Numbered from the stretch's first letter, positions 41,262 through 51,051 are shown. The stretch is 64,000 bases of DNA from Shewanella canadensis (GCF_003966225.1 NZ_RXNU01000005.1:248001-312000), one strand, 5' to 3'. Translations and numbers: made by a program. The notes: generated by a model not told the origin, from the sequence alone.

Positions 41262-41792
41262 ATGGCAACTGTAGGTCTTTTTTTCGGTAGCGATACAGGC
41301 AACACTGAAGCCGTCGCCAAGATGATCCAGAAGAAACTGGGTAAGAAGATGGTCGATGTTAAAGACATCGCCAAGAGTACCAAAGAGCAAATTCAAGAGT
41401 ACGATCTATTACTTTTCGGGATCCCGACTTGGTATTACGGTGAAGCTCAATGCGATTGGGATGATTTTTTCCCCGATCTGGAGCAGATCAACTTCGAAGA
41501 TAAGCTAGTTGCTATCTTTGGTTGTGGTGACCAAGAAGATTACGCAGAATACTTCCTCGATGCCATGGGCATGGTAAACGAAATTGTCGAAGGTCGTGGT
41601 GGTATCGTCATCGGCCATTGGCCAATCGAAGGCTATGACTTCGAGGCTTCTAAAGGCTTAACTGCCGATGAGAAGCATTTCGTCGGATTGGGTATCGATG
41701 AAGACAGACAGCCTGAGCTGACCGAAGAGCGCGTCGATGCATGGGTTAAACAGATCCACGAAGAGATGTGTTTAGCAGAGCTGGAAGATTAA
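41262..41792 (+). CDS. fldA: Flavodoxin 1
   Basis: FMN-containing electron carrier of 176 residues, the same length as E. coli FldA; donates electrons to enzymes such as IspG/IspH, BioB and pyruvate formate-lyase activase. The phosphate-binding loop SDTGNTEAVA sits at 9-18. The two FMN-shielding loops are visible: TWYYGEAQCDWDDF near 56 and the GCGDQEDYAEYF stretch near 93. Long-chain flavodoxin insertion is present. The ATG has AAAGGA upstream, and a strong terminator follows. fur, next in E. coli, is absent here; earP comes instead. Confidence 0.96.
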   Translation: MATVGLFFGSDTGNTEAVAKMIQKKLGKKMVDVKDIAKSTKEQIQEYDLLLFGIPTWYYGEAQCDWDDFFPDLEQINFEDKLVAIFGCGDQEDYAEYFLDAMGMVNEIVEGRGGIVIGHWPIEGYDFEASKGLTADEKHFVGLGIDEDRQPELTEERVDAWVKQIHEEMCLAELED

Positions 41793-41825
41793 TTTTCCAT
41801 CACATGTTATCATCAGATTCGAATT

Positions 41826-41850
41826 AAAGCGGCTTCCAGCCGCTTTTTTT
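41826..41850 (+). terminator. Rho-independent terminator after fldA
   Basis: aagcggct (41827-41834) pairs with agccgctt (41838-41845) around tcc, followed by seven T. Confidence 0.93.
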
Positions 41851-41876
41851 ATGCTTAACTAATTAAACAACTACTT

Positions 41877-43055
41877 ATGAGTACTGAAATAGCTAATCAA
41901 CACTGGGATATCTTCTGCGAAGTCGTGGATAATTACGGCGACATAGGCGTAACATGGCGTTTAGCAAAGCAGCTCGTCAAAGAATACCAGATTGATATCA
42001 ATCTCTGGGTCGATGATTTAAACAGTTTCTCGCATATTTTACCGGGACTAAAACCAGATCAGGCTACACAAACGTTTGACCGTGTCACCATACATCAATG
42101 GAATGTTCCGTTAGACATTAATTTCGTGCCGGGGGCCGTTCTGATTGAAGCCTTCGCCTGTGAGCTGCCTGAGCAAGTTAAATCTCAGTTAATAGCACAG
42201 CAGCAAAGTCCCGATGACACTCCCCCGCTTTGGCTAAATCTGGAATACCTAAGTGCCGAAGATTGGGTAGAAGGGTGTCATGGTCTACCCTCGATGCAAG
42301 CAAGCGGTATAAAGAAGTATTTTTACTTTCCAGGCTTTACTCCAAAAACAGGGGGACTCATTTGCGAAAACGAGTTGCTTGAGCAGCGCACTGCGTGGCA
42401 GTCGGACCCCGCTAATAAGCTGGCACTGTTTTCACAGTTAGGTCTGAGCGGCATTGATGTGCAAGATAAGGTGATCAGTGTTTTCAGCTATGAAACGCTG
42501 GCATTACCGGCACTGTGTCAACAGTGGCAAGAGTCGACTCAAAAGATACATGCTTTGCTCCCCAAAGGTCGTAGCTTAAATAGCCTGACTCATTTGCTCC
42601 CTTGCTCCGTTGAAGCGTTGACCCCGGGGCAACAGATTGTTATCAACAATTTGACCCTTCACATTCTTCCGATGACAGATCAACCGAGCTTCGATCGCCT
42701 ACTCTGGAGTTGTGACTTTAATATTGTGCGAGGCGAAGATTCATTTTTGAGGGCTCAATGGGCGGCTAAACCCTTTATCTGGCACATTTATCCTCAAGAA
42801 GATGACTATCACCTGGTAAAATTAGAAGCTTTTATTAGTCTTTACTGCGATAATCTTGCACCTGAAATTGCCAAGTATTGGACCGAATTGAATCTTGCAT
42901 TCAACCAAGAACAGCAATCTGCCGTGAATCTTCACTGGCAAAACCTTGATTCTGTTAATTTGCCTTTGTTGCAACACGCACAAAAATGGCCAATTTTCGC
43001 ATTAAATGATGCAGATCTTGCTACTCGACTGGTTCAATTCGTCAAAAATAGCTAA
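41877..43055 (+). CDS. earP: EF-P arginine rhamnosyltransferase EarP
   Basis: Glycosyltransferase that attaches rhamnose from dTDP-L-rhamnose to Arg32 of elongation factor P, activating it for translation of polyproline stretches. 392 residues. The N-terminal motif is D18-N-Y-G-D22-I-G-V; the corresponding aspartates were shown to be important in Pseudomonas and Neisseria EarP. The C-terminal RGEDSFLRAQWA motif (from R285) contacts the sugar nucleotide. efp lies 45 bases downstream on the same strand, the standard arrangement. No strong ribosome site is visible. The dTDP-rhamnose genes must be elsewhere. Confidence 0.95.
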   Translation: MSTEIANQHWDIFCEVVDNYGDIGVTWRLAKQLVKEYQIDINLWVDDLNSFSHILPGLKPDQATQTFDRVTIHQWNVPLDINFVPGAVLIEAFACELPEQVKSQLIAQQQSPDDTPPLWLNLEYLSAEDWVEGCHGLPSMQASGIKKYFYFPGFTPKTGGLICENELLEQRTAWQSDPANKLALFSQLGLSGIDVQDKVISVFSYETLALPALCQQWQESTQKIHALLPKGRSLNSLTHLLPCSVEALTPGQQIVINNLTLHILPMTDQPSFDRLLWSCDFNIVRGEDSFLRAQWAAKPFIWHIYPQEDDYHLVKLEAFISLYCDNLAPEIAKYWTELNLAFNQEQQSAVNLHWQNLDSVNLPLLQHAQKWPIFALNDADLATRLVQFVKNS

Positions 43056-43100
43056 GATGCTGCACTGAAATAGAAAAGTCCAAAAATAGGAAATAGTATA

Positions 43101-43661
43101 ATGAAAACTGCTCATGAAATCCGTCCTGGTAACGTGATCATGTTAAATGGCAGCCCATGGGTTGTTCAGAAAACTGAAACGACTCGTTCTGGCCGTAACG
43201 CCGCCATCGTTAAGATGAAGTTAAAGAACGTACTGCTTGATTCAACGACTGAAACTACCTTCAAAGGTGATGATAAGATGGAAGATATCATCTTAGAACG
43301 TCTTGACTGTACTTATTCATACTTTGCCGATCCTATGTACGTCTTTATGGACGCTGAATACAATCAGTACGACGTAGAATCTGGAAACTTAGGTGATGCT
43401 GCGGCTTACATCACTGATGGTATGGAAGAGATTTGCCAGGTGACCTTCTACGAAGGTAAAGCTATCTCAGTCGAGCTTCCGACGACTATCGTACGCGAAG
43501 TGACTTACACAGAACCTTCTGCACGTGGCGATACTTCAGGTAAAGTCATGAAGCCAGCAACTGTCGCTGGTGGCGCAACACTCAGCGTTGCAGACTTCAT
43601 AAAAACTGGCGAAATGATTGAAATTGATCCTCGCACAGGTGAGTTCAAGAAGCGTGCCTAA
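43101..43661 (+). CDS. efp: Elongation factor P (arginine type)
   Basis: Translation factor of 186 residues that relieves ribosome stalling at consecutive prolines. Three beta-barrel domains. The modified tip residue is arginine at position 32 (SGRNAA), not the lysine of E. coli EF-P, which matches the EarP gene just upstream. Other markers are [10 protein letters not shown] at the start and the DPRTGEF end. TAGGA precedes the ATG. A terminator follows after about 20 bases. Confidence 0.97.
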   Translation: MKTAHEIRPGNVIMLNGSPWVVQKTETTRSGRNAAIVKMKLKNVLLDSTTETTFKGDDKMEDIILERLDCTYSYFADPMYVFMDAEYNQYDVESGNLGDAAAYITDGMEEICQVTFYEGKAISVELPTTIVREVTYTEPSARGDTSGKVMKPATVAGGATLSVADFIKTGEMIEIDPRTGEFKKRA

Positions 43662-43682
43662 GTCATAAAGCTTAATACTTTG

Positions 43683-43710
43683 AAAACCAGTGCCTGCCAC
43701 TGGTTTTTTT
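43683..43710 (+). terminator. Rho-independent terminator after efp
   Basis: aaaaccagtg (43683-43692) pairs with cactggtttt (43698-43707) around a 5-base loop; T-run to 43710. Confidence 0.92.
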
Positions 43711-43810
43711 GTATCTGAACTTAACCTCAGCAGTCGCAAACACTGAGTACACGCAAGCAAGCAGAGTAATACACTAAACCGATAAGTTATTAACTTGTAA
43801 TTCAGTGCAA

Positions 43811-43819
43811 TTATCCACA
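43811..43819 (+). promoter_or_regulatory. Single consensus DnaA box
   Basis: The sequence ttatccaca matches the strong DnaA-box consensus exactly. It lies between efp and alaA, about 130 bases before alaA. A single 9-mer can occur by chance; no cluster of further boxes was seen around it. Confidence 0.35.
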
Positions 43820-43950
43820 GCTAATGTCAGATTTATCTTCTATAAACCCACTTAAACCCTTCTCAACATCGCCATAATTCGTTATTGTCCCAATACTTAA
43901 GTTGTGGCTGATTATAGCCCTACATCGACATAGCATTTTAGAGGTTGTGG

Positions 43951-45165
43951 ATGCGTCCAATTATAAAATCAAATAAGCTAGATACCGTCTGTTATGACAT
44001 TCGAGGGCCTGTGCATAAAGAGGCGCGCCGCCTCGAAGACGAAGGTCATAGAATTTTAAAGCTTAATATCGGTAATCCGGCCCCCTTTGGTTTTGAAGCA
44101 CCGGAGGAAATTGTCCGTGATGTCATCTTAAATCTTCCCAGCGCGCAGGGGTATTGTGAGTCTAAAGGACTTTTCTCTGCCCGTAAGGCCATAGTGCAGC
44201 ACTATCAGTCGCAGGGGATCTTTGGTGTCGATATTGAAGATGTCTATATTGGTAATGGCGTCTCTGAACTTATTGTGATGGCGATGCAGGGACTGTTAAA
44301 TAGCGATGACGAAGTGCTCATCCCCTCACCCGATTACCCCTTATGGACCGCAGCAGTTCACCTGTCAGGCGGCAAGGCCCAACATTACCGCTGCGATGAG
44401 GAATCTGATTGGTTTCCCGATCTGGACGATATCAAGAGTAAGATCACGACTCGCACCCGGGCATTAGTACTCATCAACCCTAATAACCCAACGGGCGCGG
44501 TCTATTCTAGAGATCTACTGCTCGAAGCCGTCGAGATCTGTAGACAGAATGACCTTATCCTGTTCGCCGATGAGATCTATGACAAGATACTTTACGATGA
44601 GGCTCAGCATATTCCTGCTGCCAGTCTCTCAGATGACATCTTAACCGTTACATTCAATGGCCTGTCCAAATCCTACCGGGCCGCTGGTTTTCGTGTCGGC
44701 TGGATGATGCTATCGGGTAATTTAAAAGATGCTAAGAGTTATATCGAAGGCTTAGATATGCTGGCTTCGATGCGACTGTGCTCGAACGTGCCGAATCAAC
44801 ACGCCATTCAGACCGCATTGGGAGGTTATCAGAGTATCAATGAGCTGCTTATCGATGACGGCCGTTTGAAAGTACAGCGCGATACCTGTGTTGAATTACT
44901 CAACCAGATCCCTGGAATAAGCGTCAAATGTCCCAAAGGGGCCATGTACGCTTTCCCCAAGCTCGATGCTAAGAAATTCAACATTCGTGATGACGAACGT
45001 TTGGTTCTCGATCTTCTGAAACAGAAAAAAATCCTCCTGGTTCAAGGTACTGCGTTTAACTGGCCAGAGCCCGACCACCTCAGAGTCGTTTTTTTGCCTC
45101 ATAAAGAGGAGCTCGAAAAAGCATTAATCGAGTTTGGTGAATTTATGGATTGCTATAGGCAATAA
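43951..45165 (+). CDS. alaA: Alanine aminotransferase AlaA
   Basis: PLP enzyme forming alanine from pyruvate and glutamate. It is very close to E. coli AlaA (YfbQ) over its whole length: NIGNPAPFGFEAPEEI near the start, NNPTGAVYS for substrate and cofactor, FADEIYDKILYD (PLP-ring Asp), and the Schiff-base lysine in FNGLSKSYRAAG. The frame opens at a TTG at 43945, but the ATG at 43951 has GAGG six bases upstream, giving 404 residues. In E. coli yfbR lies directly next to alaA; here galT and an AraC-type regulator are in between. Confidence 0.96.
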   Translation: MRPIIKSNKLDTVCYDIRGPVHKEARRLEDEGHRILKLNIGNPAPFGFEAPEEIVRDVILNLPSAQGYCESKGLFSARKAIVQHYQSQGIFGVDIEDVYIGNGVSELIVMAMQGLLNSDDEVLIPSPDYPLWTAAVHLSGGKAQHYRCDEESDWFPDLDDIKSKITTRTRALVLINPNNPTGAVYSRDLLLEAVEICRQNDLILFADEIYDKILYDEAQHIPAASLSDDILTVTFNGLSKSYRAAGFRVGWMMLSGNLKDAKSYIEGLDMLASMRLCSNVPNQHAIQTALGGYQSINELLIDDGRLKVQRDTCVELLNQIPGISVKCPKGAMYAFPKLDAKKFNIRDDERLVLDLLKQKKILLVQGTAFNWPEPDHLRVVFLPHKEELEKALIEFGEFMDCYRQ

Positions 45166-45193
45166 CGCCTTAACCTAGACATTATGTTTCGCC

Positions 45194-45225
45194 GATTTAA
45201 AGCGATCATTCGATCGCTTTAAATC
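45194..45225. terminator. Perfect 14-bp palindrome at convergent gene ends
   Basis: gatttaaagcgatc (45194-45207) and gatcgctttaaatc (45212-45225) form an exact stem with a 4-base loop. The right arm includes the galT stop codon and last codons (galT ends at 45219). It lies between convergent alaA and galT. No T-run follows on either strand, so termination is likely but unproven. Confidence 0.6.
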
Positions 45226-46271
45226 GCTCGCTGCTTGTAGTGAACCGAGGGCAATTCACGTAACCGCTGCGCGGCCTGCTCCGGGGTAATATCCCGCTGA
45301 ACCTCTGCCATCAACTCATAACCCACCATGAATTTTCTGATAGAAGCCGAGCGAAGTAAGGGCGGGAAAAAATGGGCATGCAGGGTCCACTCTGGATGTG
45401 AACAGCCATCGAACGGCGCTCCATGCCACCCCATTGAATAGGGAAATGAGCTTTGAAACAGGTTGTCGTACCTGATGGTAATTTGTTGAATTATATCGGC
45501 GAGTGATTGGCGTCTTGTTTCGGTTAGTTCTGTGAGCCTCTGAATAGGAAATCGGGGTAATAGCAAAGTTTCAAAAGGCCAGGCTGCCCAGTAAGGCACT
45601 ACGACCACCCAATCTTTGTTACTGGCGACGACTCTCTCTTCGTTTAACAGCTCCCGACTCATATAATCATTTAGCAGAGCACGATTAAATTTCTTATAAT
45701 ATTCGCTGAAGTTCGCCTGCTTCTTAACAGCCAAAGTAGGTAATCTTGACTGTGCCCAGACCTGACCATGTGGATGGGGATTAGAGCAGCCCATGACCGC
45801 CCCTTTATTCTCAAAGATCTGTACCCACGGATATACTCGTCCCAGTTCCGCACTCTGCTCTTGCCAAGCATTAATGACCTGAACAATCTCATTTAACTCC
45901 AATTCAGGTAAGCTTTTACTGTGATCGGGTGAGAAACAGATCACCCTGCTTTCTCCCTGCTCCGTTTGCATGGTGAACAGAGGATCATCTGATGACATTG
46001 ACGGGCCGTTAGGTTTCAATGCAGCAAAATCATTTTGAAAAACGAATGTTCCCTGATAGTGAGGGTTAACCTCTCCATTTATCCGCTCGTTTCCTGCACA
46101 CAAAAAACAATGTTCGTCATAACTCAGTTTAGCCGTTTCATCGAGAGCTTCTACCTGCCCCTGCCATGGTCGTTTTGCGCGGTGAGGTGAAAGTAAGATC
46201 CACTCTGAAGTTAACGGATTATATCGGCGGTGGGGATGCTCAGTTGGATAGAATTGCTCTGAAATTGTCAC
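45219..46271 (-). CDS. galT: Galactose-1-phosphate uridylyltransferase
   Basis: Second enzyme of the Leloir pathway: exchanges UMP between UDP-glucose and galactose 1-phosphate. 350 residues (E. coli 348). The active-site HPHGQ motif ([10 protein letters not shown], nucleophilic second His) is near 166. Zinc ligands come from CFLCAGNE near the N-terminus, and late histidines in [11 protein letters not shown] complete the fold. The start is a GTG at 46271 with AAGG upstream. galK, galE and galM are not adjacent, so galT is detached from the rest of the pathway. The MelR-like gene upstream on the same strand may control it. Confidence 0.94.
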   Translation of the reverse strand: MTISEQFYPTEHPHRRYNPLTSEWILLSPHRAKRPWQGQVEALDETAKLSYDEHCFLCAGNERINGEVNPHYQGTFVFQNDFAALKPNGPSMSSDDPLFTMQTEQGESRVICFSPDHSKSLPELELNEIVQVINAWQEQSAELGRVYPWVQIFENKGAVMGCSNPHPHGQVWAQSRLPTLAVKKQANFSEYYKKFNRALLNDYMSRELLNEERVVASNKDWVVVVPYWAAWPFETLLLPRFPIQRLTELTETRRQSLADIIQQITIRYDNLFQSSFPYSMGWHGAPFDGCSHPEWTLHAHFFPPLLRSASIRKFMVGYELMAEVQRDITPEQAAQRLRELPSVHYKQRAI

Positions 46272-46539
46272 AGCAGCTAGCCTTATTGCTATAGGTGTCT
46301 TTGCTACCTAGTCTAGCTTTATAAACATCTTTACGTCATTCCTAAAAAGAGACTTTTATTTCTCATTTAATAACATTTAGCTGAATGGTTGATTTTAGAT
46401 AAAGAAGCTCAGAGTGCAGCCTACTTTAAACACAAAGTTCAACGGCATATGGGGTCAACAAGTAACATATATCTCAGAAGAACAGTCTAACTACTAAAAG
46501 GTAGCCTGGCCATCGACAAGATGAAAAAAATATTTACGG

Positions 46540-47415
46540 CTACAAGACGCACCGCCTAAACTCTAACGGTGACATATTATATTCACGCTGAAAAATATCA
46601 TAAAATCGGCTAACGGAACCAAACCCAGCCTCTAAAGCGATAGTTAATACCGGATCCTCGGTGTCGACTAACAGAGCCTGAGCATGCTGTAAGCGCAGCT
46701 GATTAATATATTGTTTAATTGAAACTCTCATGACACGATTAAATAACTTCATCGCATAGTTTTTATGTAACCCCGTGGAGTTAGCAACATCTGCAATAGT
46801 GATCTTCTGATCATAGTTGTCAGCAATATAACGCAGCATGGTTTGTATATGGGTCAAACCGCTCAAGGTCGGTGTCTGACTGTCTTTACACGCCTTATTT
46901 GCTAACTCATAGGTGCTGTAATTTTCCAGCGACATACGCCGGATCCGACCACGAATTTCATTGATAACCTGTACCGTCATCATGTGATTATTTATCGACA
47001 AATCCTTTTCCCAGATCTGGGTGATCTGTTCATCACAGGCATATAAGCTATCGGAAACTAATACCTCACCATGTAAAAGCTGACTGACAAATTCATTGGG
47101 CAGCTTCCAGGTTAAGAAAGCCTGCAAAGGAACATAGACGTTAACCAGCTCGCCCTCGCCATGTGTTGCGGTCATCTGGTGTGGAAAGGAGGCCCAAAAC
47201 AGTAGCATACGCCCCTCTGGTACACTTATCTTCTTACCGTTAAACAGATAATCAGCTGAGCAGTTAAATAGATAGTTAATCTCTATGTGCCCATGCCAAT
47301 GGCTATGGGGCATCACCTTGGGTTGTAGCCTTCTGAAGCCAAACTTATGCTCCATCCCCTGGGTTTCAAGAGGGCTGCTGTCACTGAAGGCAATTTTTTG
47401 AACCCAATCCAACAT
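46540..47415 (-). CDS. AraC-family regulator, MelR-like
   Basis: 291-residue transcription regulator. The N-terminal half is a cupin sensor domain (HSHWHGHIEINYLFN near 37-51, then FWASFPHQMTA), similar in pattern to E. coli MelR, the melibiose-operon activator. The C-terminal 100 residues hold two helix-turn-helix motifs of the AraC type (ITIADVANSTGLHKNYAMKLF, then the final AGFGSVSRFYDIFQREYNMSP part). It lies upstream of galT in the same direction with a 268-base gap, in which I saw no gene or clear terminator. Control of galactoside genes is inferred from similarity and context. Confidence 0.88.
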   Translation of the reverse strand: MLDWVQKIAFSDSSPLETQGMEHKFGFRRLQPKVMPHSHWHGHIEINYLFNCSADYLFNGKKISVPEGRMLLFWASFPHQMTATHGEGELVNVYVPLQAFLTWKLPNEFVSQLLHGEVLVSDSLYACDEQITQIWEKDLSINNHMMTVQVINEIRGRIRRMSLENYSTYELANKACKDSQTPTLSGLTHIQTMLRYIADNYDQKITIADVANSTGLHKNYAMKLFNRVMRVSIKQYINQLRLQHAQALLVDTEDPVLTIALEAGFGSVSRFYDIFQREYNMSPLEFRRCVL

Positions 47416-47627
47416 AGCCGTAATCCACCTAAAAGTTAAGTCGAAGCTAGATTATCTATTCGATCTGAAGAAACCAAGGGATAATAATTCATTTCCCTGG
47501 ATACAGACATAGGTAGCCAGCTCTAAACCTGTAGACGACTCGTAGCAAACGACAATTATTTGCCTCTATCAAGGAGGCTTGTGCTAATGTAACTTGATGT
47601 AGTCATTGTATTAAGTAGCAAAATAGC

Positions 47628-48215
47628 ATGAGTCACTTATTCGCCCATCTCGCTCGCATGAAATTAATTCAACGCTGGCCATTAATGTACAATGTTAGAA
47701 GTGAAAATGTACAAGAACACTCCTTGCAGGTGGCTATGGTTGCACATGCCCTAGCCATAATCAGCAATCAAAAATTTGGAACGCAACTTAGTCCGGACCG
47801 AGCCGCTACCGTCGCCATCTTTCACGACGCCAGTGAAATCTTAACGGGGGATCTACCGACCCCGGTTAAATATTTCAATAAAGAGATAGAGGCCGAGTAT
47901 AAAAAAATCGAGGCCATAGCAGAACACAGACTACTAGAGATGGTGCCCGAGGAGTTTAAGAGTGATTACCAGCCGCTGTTATCCAGTGAATATGCCGATA
48001 GTGAATATAAACAGCTGGTAAAATCCGCCGATACCCTTTGTGCATTCCTTAAATGTTTAGAAGAACATAGAGCCGGGAATAATGAGTTTAATACTGCCAG
48101 GAAGCGGCTCGAGCAGTCGTTAGAACAGGATCCAAACCCGGCAGTAAAATATTTCATCGACTGTTTCATTCCCAGCTTTAAACTAAACCTGGATGACATT
48201 AACAGACTACTTTAA
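47628..48215 (+). CDS. yfbR: 5'-deoxynucleotidase YfbR
   Basis: HD-domain phosphatase of 195 residues that removes phosphate from deoxyribonucleoside 5'-monophosphates. R18 and W19 equivalents (QRWPLM) that select deoxyribose are present. The metal motif begins with [11 protein letters not shown] near 30-40, with the HD pair in [11 protein letters not shown] near 65, and a late aspartate in KSADTLCAF. The dGTPase gene follows 21 bases downstream on the same strand; both enzymes act on deoxynucleotide pools. No clear ribosome site. Confidence 0.94.
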   Translation: MSHLFAHLARMKLIQRWPLMYNVRSENVQEHSLQVAMVAHALAIISNQKFGTQLSPDRAATVAIFHDASEILTGDLPTPVKYFNKEIEAEYKKIEAIAEHRLLEMVPEEFKSDYQPLLSSEYADSEYKQLVKSADTLCAFLKCLEEHRAGNNEFNTARKRLEQSLEQDPNPAVKYFIDCFIPSFKLNLDDINRLL

Positions 48216-48236
48216 CTCGCGAAAATAAGGTTATCG

Positions 48237-49571
48237 ATGACAGAGTCCCTATGGCACGAAAGGCGTCTGATTGAAGAGAAGAAAAGACGCAACGACCATC
48301 GCAGTCCCTATCAAAGGGATCGAGCGCGGATCCTTCACTCCGCGGCATTCAGACGTTTGCAGGCTAAGACACAAGTGCTGGGTGTAGGCATGAACGACTT
48401 CTATCGCACCCGACTCACACACTCATTAGAAGTGTCTCAAATAGGAACCGGCATTCGTGCTCAGCTAAAGCAGAAACGGCCGGAATTTGATCACCTGTTT
48501 GATTCAATGAGTTTAATTGAATCTATTTGCCTCGCCCACGATATCGGACATCCGCCATTTGGCCATGGCGGAGAAGTTGCACTCAACTATATGATGCGCG
48601 ATCACGGCGGCTTCGAAGGTAATGGGCAAACATTCAGAATACTCACAGGTCTGGAACCCTACACCGAATACTATGGTATGAACCTGTGCAGGCGTACCCT
48701 ATTGGGGATCTTAAAATACCCAGCTCCTTACTCAAAGTTATTTCGCACTTCCGGTAACAAACCTGTCAACAACATCAGGCAGCTTAAACCTTCAGAGTGG
48801 ACACCTGTGAAGGGGATTTTCGATGATGATAGTGAGATCCTCGATTGGGTGCTCGAGCCGTTAAACGGACCGGACCGGGAAAGATTTTTATCTCACCGTG
48901 ATCTCGGTGCCAATAAACACCTGCGTACCCAATTTAAATCATTAGATTGCTCTGTGATGGAGCTTGCCGATGACATCGCTTATGCCGTACATGATCTCGA
49001 AGATGCTATTGTCATGGGCATTGTCACACCATCTCAATGGCAGCAGGATGTGGCGTCGAAACTCACGTTGAGTCATGATGCATGGATTAAAGAGGAGTTT
49101 ACCAACATAGGGCAGAATCTGTTCTCTCATCAGCACCACCTCAGAAAAGATGCTATCGGCACTTTGGTCAATGGATTTGTTACCGCCATCGATATCGTTG
49201 AAGACAGAGCCTTTACCGACCCCCTTTTACGTTTCAATGCGGGCCTCGATACCAGTTTCTCTGAAGCATTAGAGGTGTTGAAACAGTTTGTCTATAAATA
49301 TGTGATCAGAAAGCCTGAGATCCAGATGCTCGAATACAAGGGACAACAGATTGTGATGGAGCTGTTTGAGGCATTTGAGTCAGATCCGGAGCGATTACTG
49401 CCAACCCATACCCAGGAGCGATGGCGGGAGAGTCACACCAAAGGGCTAAACAGCCATCGAGTTATCGCCGATTACATCTCTGGCATGACAGATGAATTTG
49501 CCGCCAGACTTCATCAGCACCTCTTCAGTCCTAAGGCGGGTTCTATGATAGAGCTTAATGGAGAGCTATAG
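48237..49571 (+). CDS. dgt: Deoxyguanosinetriphosphate triphosphohydrolase (dGTPase)
   Basis: HD-domain enzyme that splits dGTP into deoxyguanosine and tripolyphosphate. 444 residues, shorter than E. coli Dgt (505) and of the second bacterial type. Metal and catalytic motifs: [13 protein letters not shown] near 60, [14 protein letters not shown] near 100 (the HD pair and two further histidines), and [14 protein letters not shown] near 240. AAGG precedes the ATG. It is co-directional with yfbR. dGTPases of this type have been reported to protect against phage by draining dGTP; here the setting looks like housekeeping, so I name it by its enzymatic role. Confidence 0.93.
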   Translation: MTESLWHERRLIEEKKRRNDHRSPYQRDRARILHSAAFRRLQAKTQVLGVGMNDFYRTRLTHSLEVSQIGTGIRAQLKQKRPEFDHLFDSMSLIESICLAHDIGHPPFGHGGEVALNYMMRDHGGFEGNGQTFRILTGLEPYTEYYGMNLCRRTLLGILKYPAPYSKLFRTSGNKPVNNIRQLKPSEWTPVKGIFDDDSEILDWVLEPLNGPDRERFLSHRDLGANKHLRTQFKSLDCSVMELADDIAYAVHDLEDAIVMGIVTPSQWQQDVASKLTLSHDAWIKEEFTNIGQNLFSHQHHLRKDAIGTLVNGFVTAIDIVEDRAFTDPLLRFNAGLDTSFSEALEVLKQFVYKYVIRKPEIQMLEYKGQQIVMELFEAFESDPERLLPTHTQERWRESHTKGLNSHRVIADYISGMTDEFAARLHQHLFSPKAGSMIELNGEL

Positions 49572-49640
49572 ACTTTTGAGCGAGCGTTCCGGGAGTGACG
49601 ATAAAAGCCTTAAGTCTCTATAGTTCCGGATAGAGAGTCG

Positions 49641-50330
49641 TTACTCCAAAGGCGCCCGGGGTTTGGGCCGGGCAAGAATAACTTCCGATGGGAACAACAT
49701 CTGCTGGATATATTCCCGCGTCTCGACTTTAAAGCCCGAAGCTATGAGCTCATCGGTTAACGTGACTCCTCTACAACCGCCCATCAATTTTGGCGATATG
49801 CGGTATACCAACTCATACACTCGGCTGAGCCGAGATTCTCCTTGAGTCATATTCACTAAAATCAGTCGTCCATCATGTTTCAATACCCTTTTAAACTCAT
49901 TGAGAATAATGGGCATATCTTTAAAGGCAATCAGGTCGAACATGTAGTTATTCATAAGAATATCGATACTATGACTCTCTACATTAAGATTAAATGCATT
50001 ACCTGTTTCGAGGAGATAAGTCGCGTTTTCAACTTTCTTGAGTCTAGCCTTTGCCTTCTCAAGCATGCCGGGAGAGATGTCTACGCCGATGTTTGTTCCA
50101 TTGAGATTTTGTTTTACAAGCTCTGAAAAGGTTAAACCCGTCCCGACCGCGACCTCGAGGACAGCACTACCATCACCGACGTTGGCCAACTCGAGTGCCC
50201 TGTTTCTGGCATTCGTTTCTGTCAGTGCGCCCCAGATATCATAAACGGGTGCAAGTTTATCGTATACCGCAATGATCTTATGTTGAGGCACACAGGCATC
50301 TTGTCCCTGAGTTACACGGCGACGAAACAT
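49641..50330 (-). CDS. Class I SAM-dependent methyltransferase
   Basis: 229 residues, Methyltransf_11/UbiE-like fold. Motif I is VLEVAVGTGLTFSEL near 56; the acidic end of beta-2 is GVDISPGMLEKA; the post-I/II region is NNYMFDLIAF; motif III is near LKHDGRLILVNM. The N-terminus YDKLAPVYDIWG is typical of enzymes acting on small molecules or lipids. No partner genes give away a substrate. The ATG is preceded by GGAGG. It is convergent with dgt, with a 69-base gap and no clear terminator. Confidence 0.87.
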   Translation of the reverse strand: MFRRRVTQGQDACVPQHKIIAVYDKLAPVYDIWGALTETNARNRALELANVGDGSAVLEVAVGTGLTFSELVKQNLNGTNIGVDISPGMLEKAKARLKKVENATYLLETGNAFNLNVESHSIDILMNNYMFDLIAFKDMPIILNEFKRVLKHDGRLILVNMTQGESRLSRVYELVYRISPKLMGGCRGVTLTDELIASGFKVETREYIQQMLFPSEVILARPKPRAPLE

Positions 50331-50421
50331 AATGAACGCCTCCCAAAGTTTCTGGCAGTGATTTAAAGAGATAGTTTAAGTATCAACCGAGACGGAAAAT
50401 CTGCAAGTATTCAGTGTGGAG

Positions 50422-50826
50422 TTAATCTGTTTCTTGTAGCTCCGCAATTTTCAGCAAAAACTCACCAATAAAATCGATCGATGAAACTATCCCTCTAATG
50501 GCATCATCCTCGACAACTAAAAGGTGATGAATATTATGAGCAACCATGAGTTGGGCAGCCTCTTTAATGGAAGTCCCCGTTCCGACTTCGATAATTTTAT
50601 GAGTGCAGATTTCCCATGCCCGCTCAATTTTGGCGTCTTTATTACTCGCATGGAAGTGAACAATATCCGTAGAACTGACGATCCCAAAACATCTGCCCGT
50701 AGCATCGACAACCGGAACGCATGACAGATGATGAAAGTGTAATATCTTCTCAACACTTTCGATGCTTGCATCAACGTCCACTGTGATCACACACGCTTGC
50801 ATTAAGGTTGAGATCATTTTGTCCAT
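50422..50826 (-). CDS. Stand-alone CBS-pair protein
   Basis: 134 residues made of two CBS motifs (about 1-58 and 70-130), with CVPVVDATGRCFGIVSSTDIV in the first and HHLLVVEDDAIRGIVSSIDF in the second. Such pairs bind adenosine nucleotides and act as energy or redox sensors, but nothing here shows what it controls. GGAAGG precedes the ATG. It is followed by the methyltransferase gene after 91 bases. Confidence 0.88.
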   Translation of the reverse strand: MDKMISTLMQACVITVDVDASIESVEKILHFHHLSCVPVVDATGRCFGIVSSTDIVHFHASNKDAKIERAWEICTHKIIEVGTGTSIKEAAQLMVAHNIHHLLVVEDDAIRGIVSSIDFIGEFLLKIAELQETD

Positions 50827-50996
50827 AATTACCTTCCCTGTATTGAATGAAACTGCTGACGCAGGAGTTACAAAGCGACCTATTAATATTATGACTTTTA
50901 AAGAGAGTTATCAATTAAAGAGAGGTATCGATAAGTTGATGACAATTAATAGCAATTGTTCTTACCCATTATTCAATCTACTAAATAAAACGCGCA

Positions 50997-51023
50997 TAAA
51001 AAAACGCACATAAAAGTGCGTTT
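50997..51023 (-). terminator. Terminator of the marC-family gene
   Basis: aaacgcac (51002-51009) pairs with gtgcgttt (51016-51023); on the minus strand a run of seven T follows. Confidence 0.87.
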
Positions 51024-51051
51024 ATATGGATGGGTCTACATCGTGTGGTAG

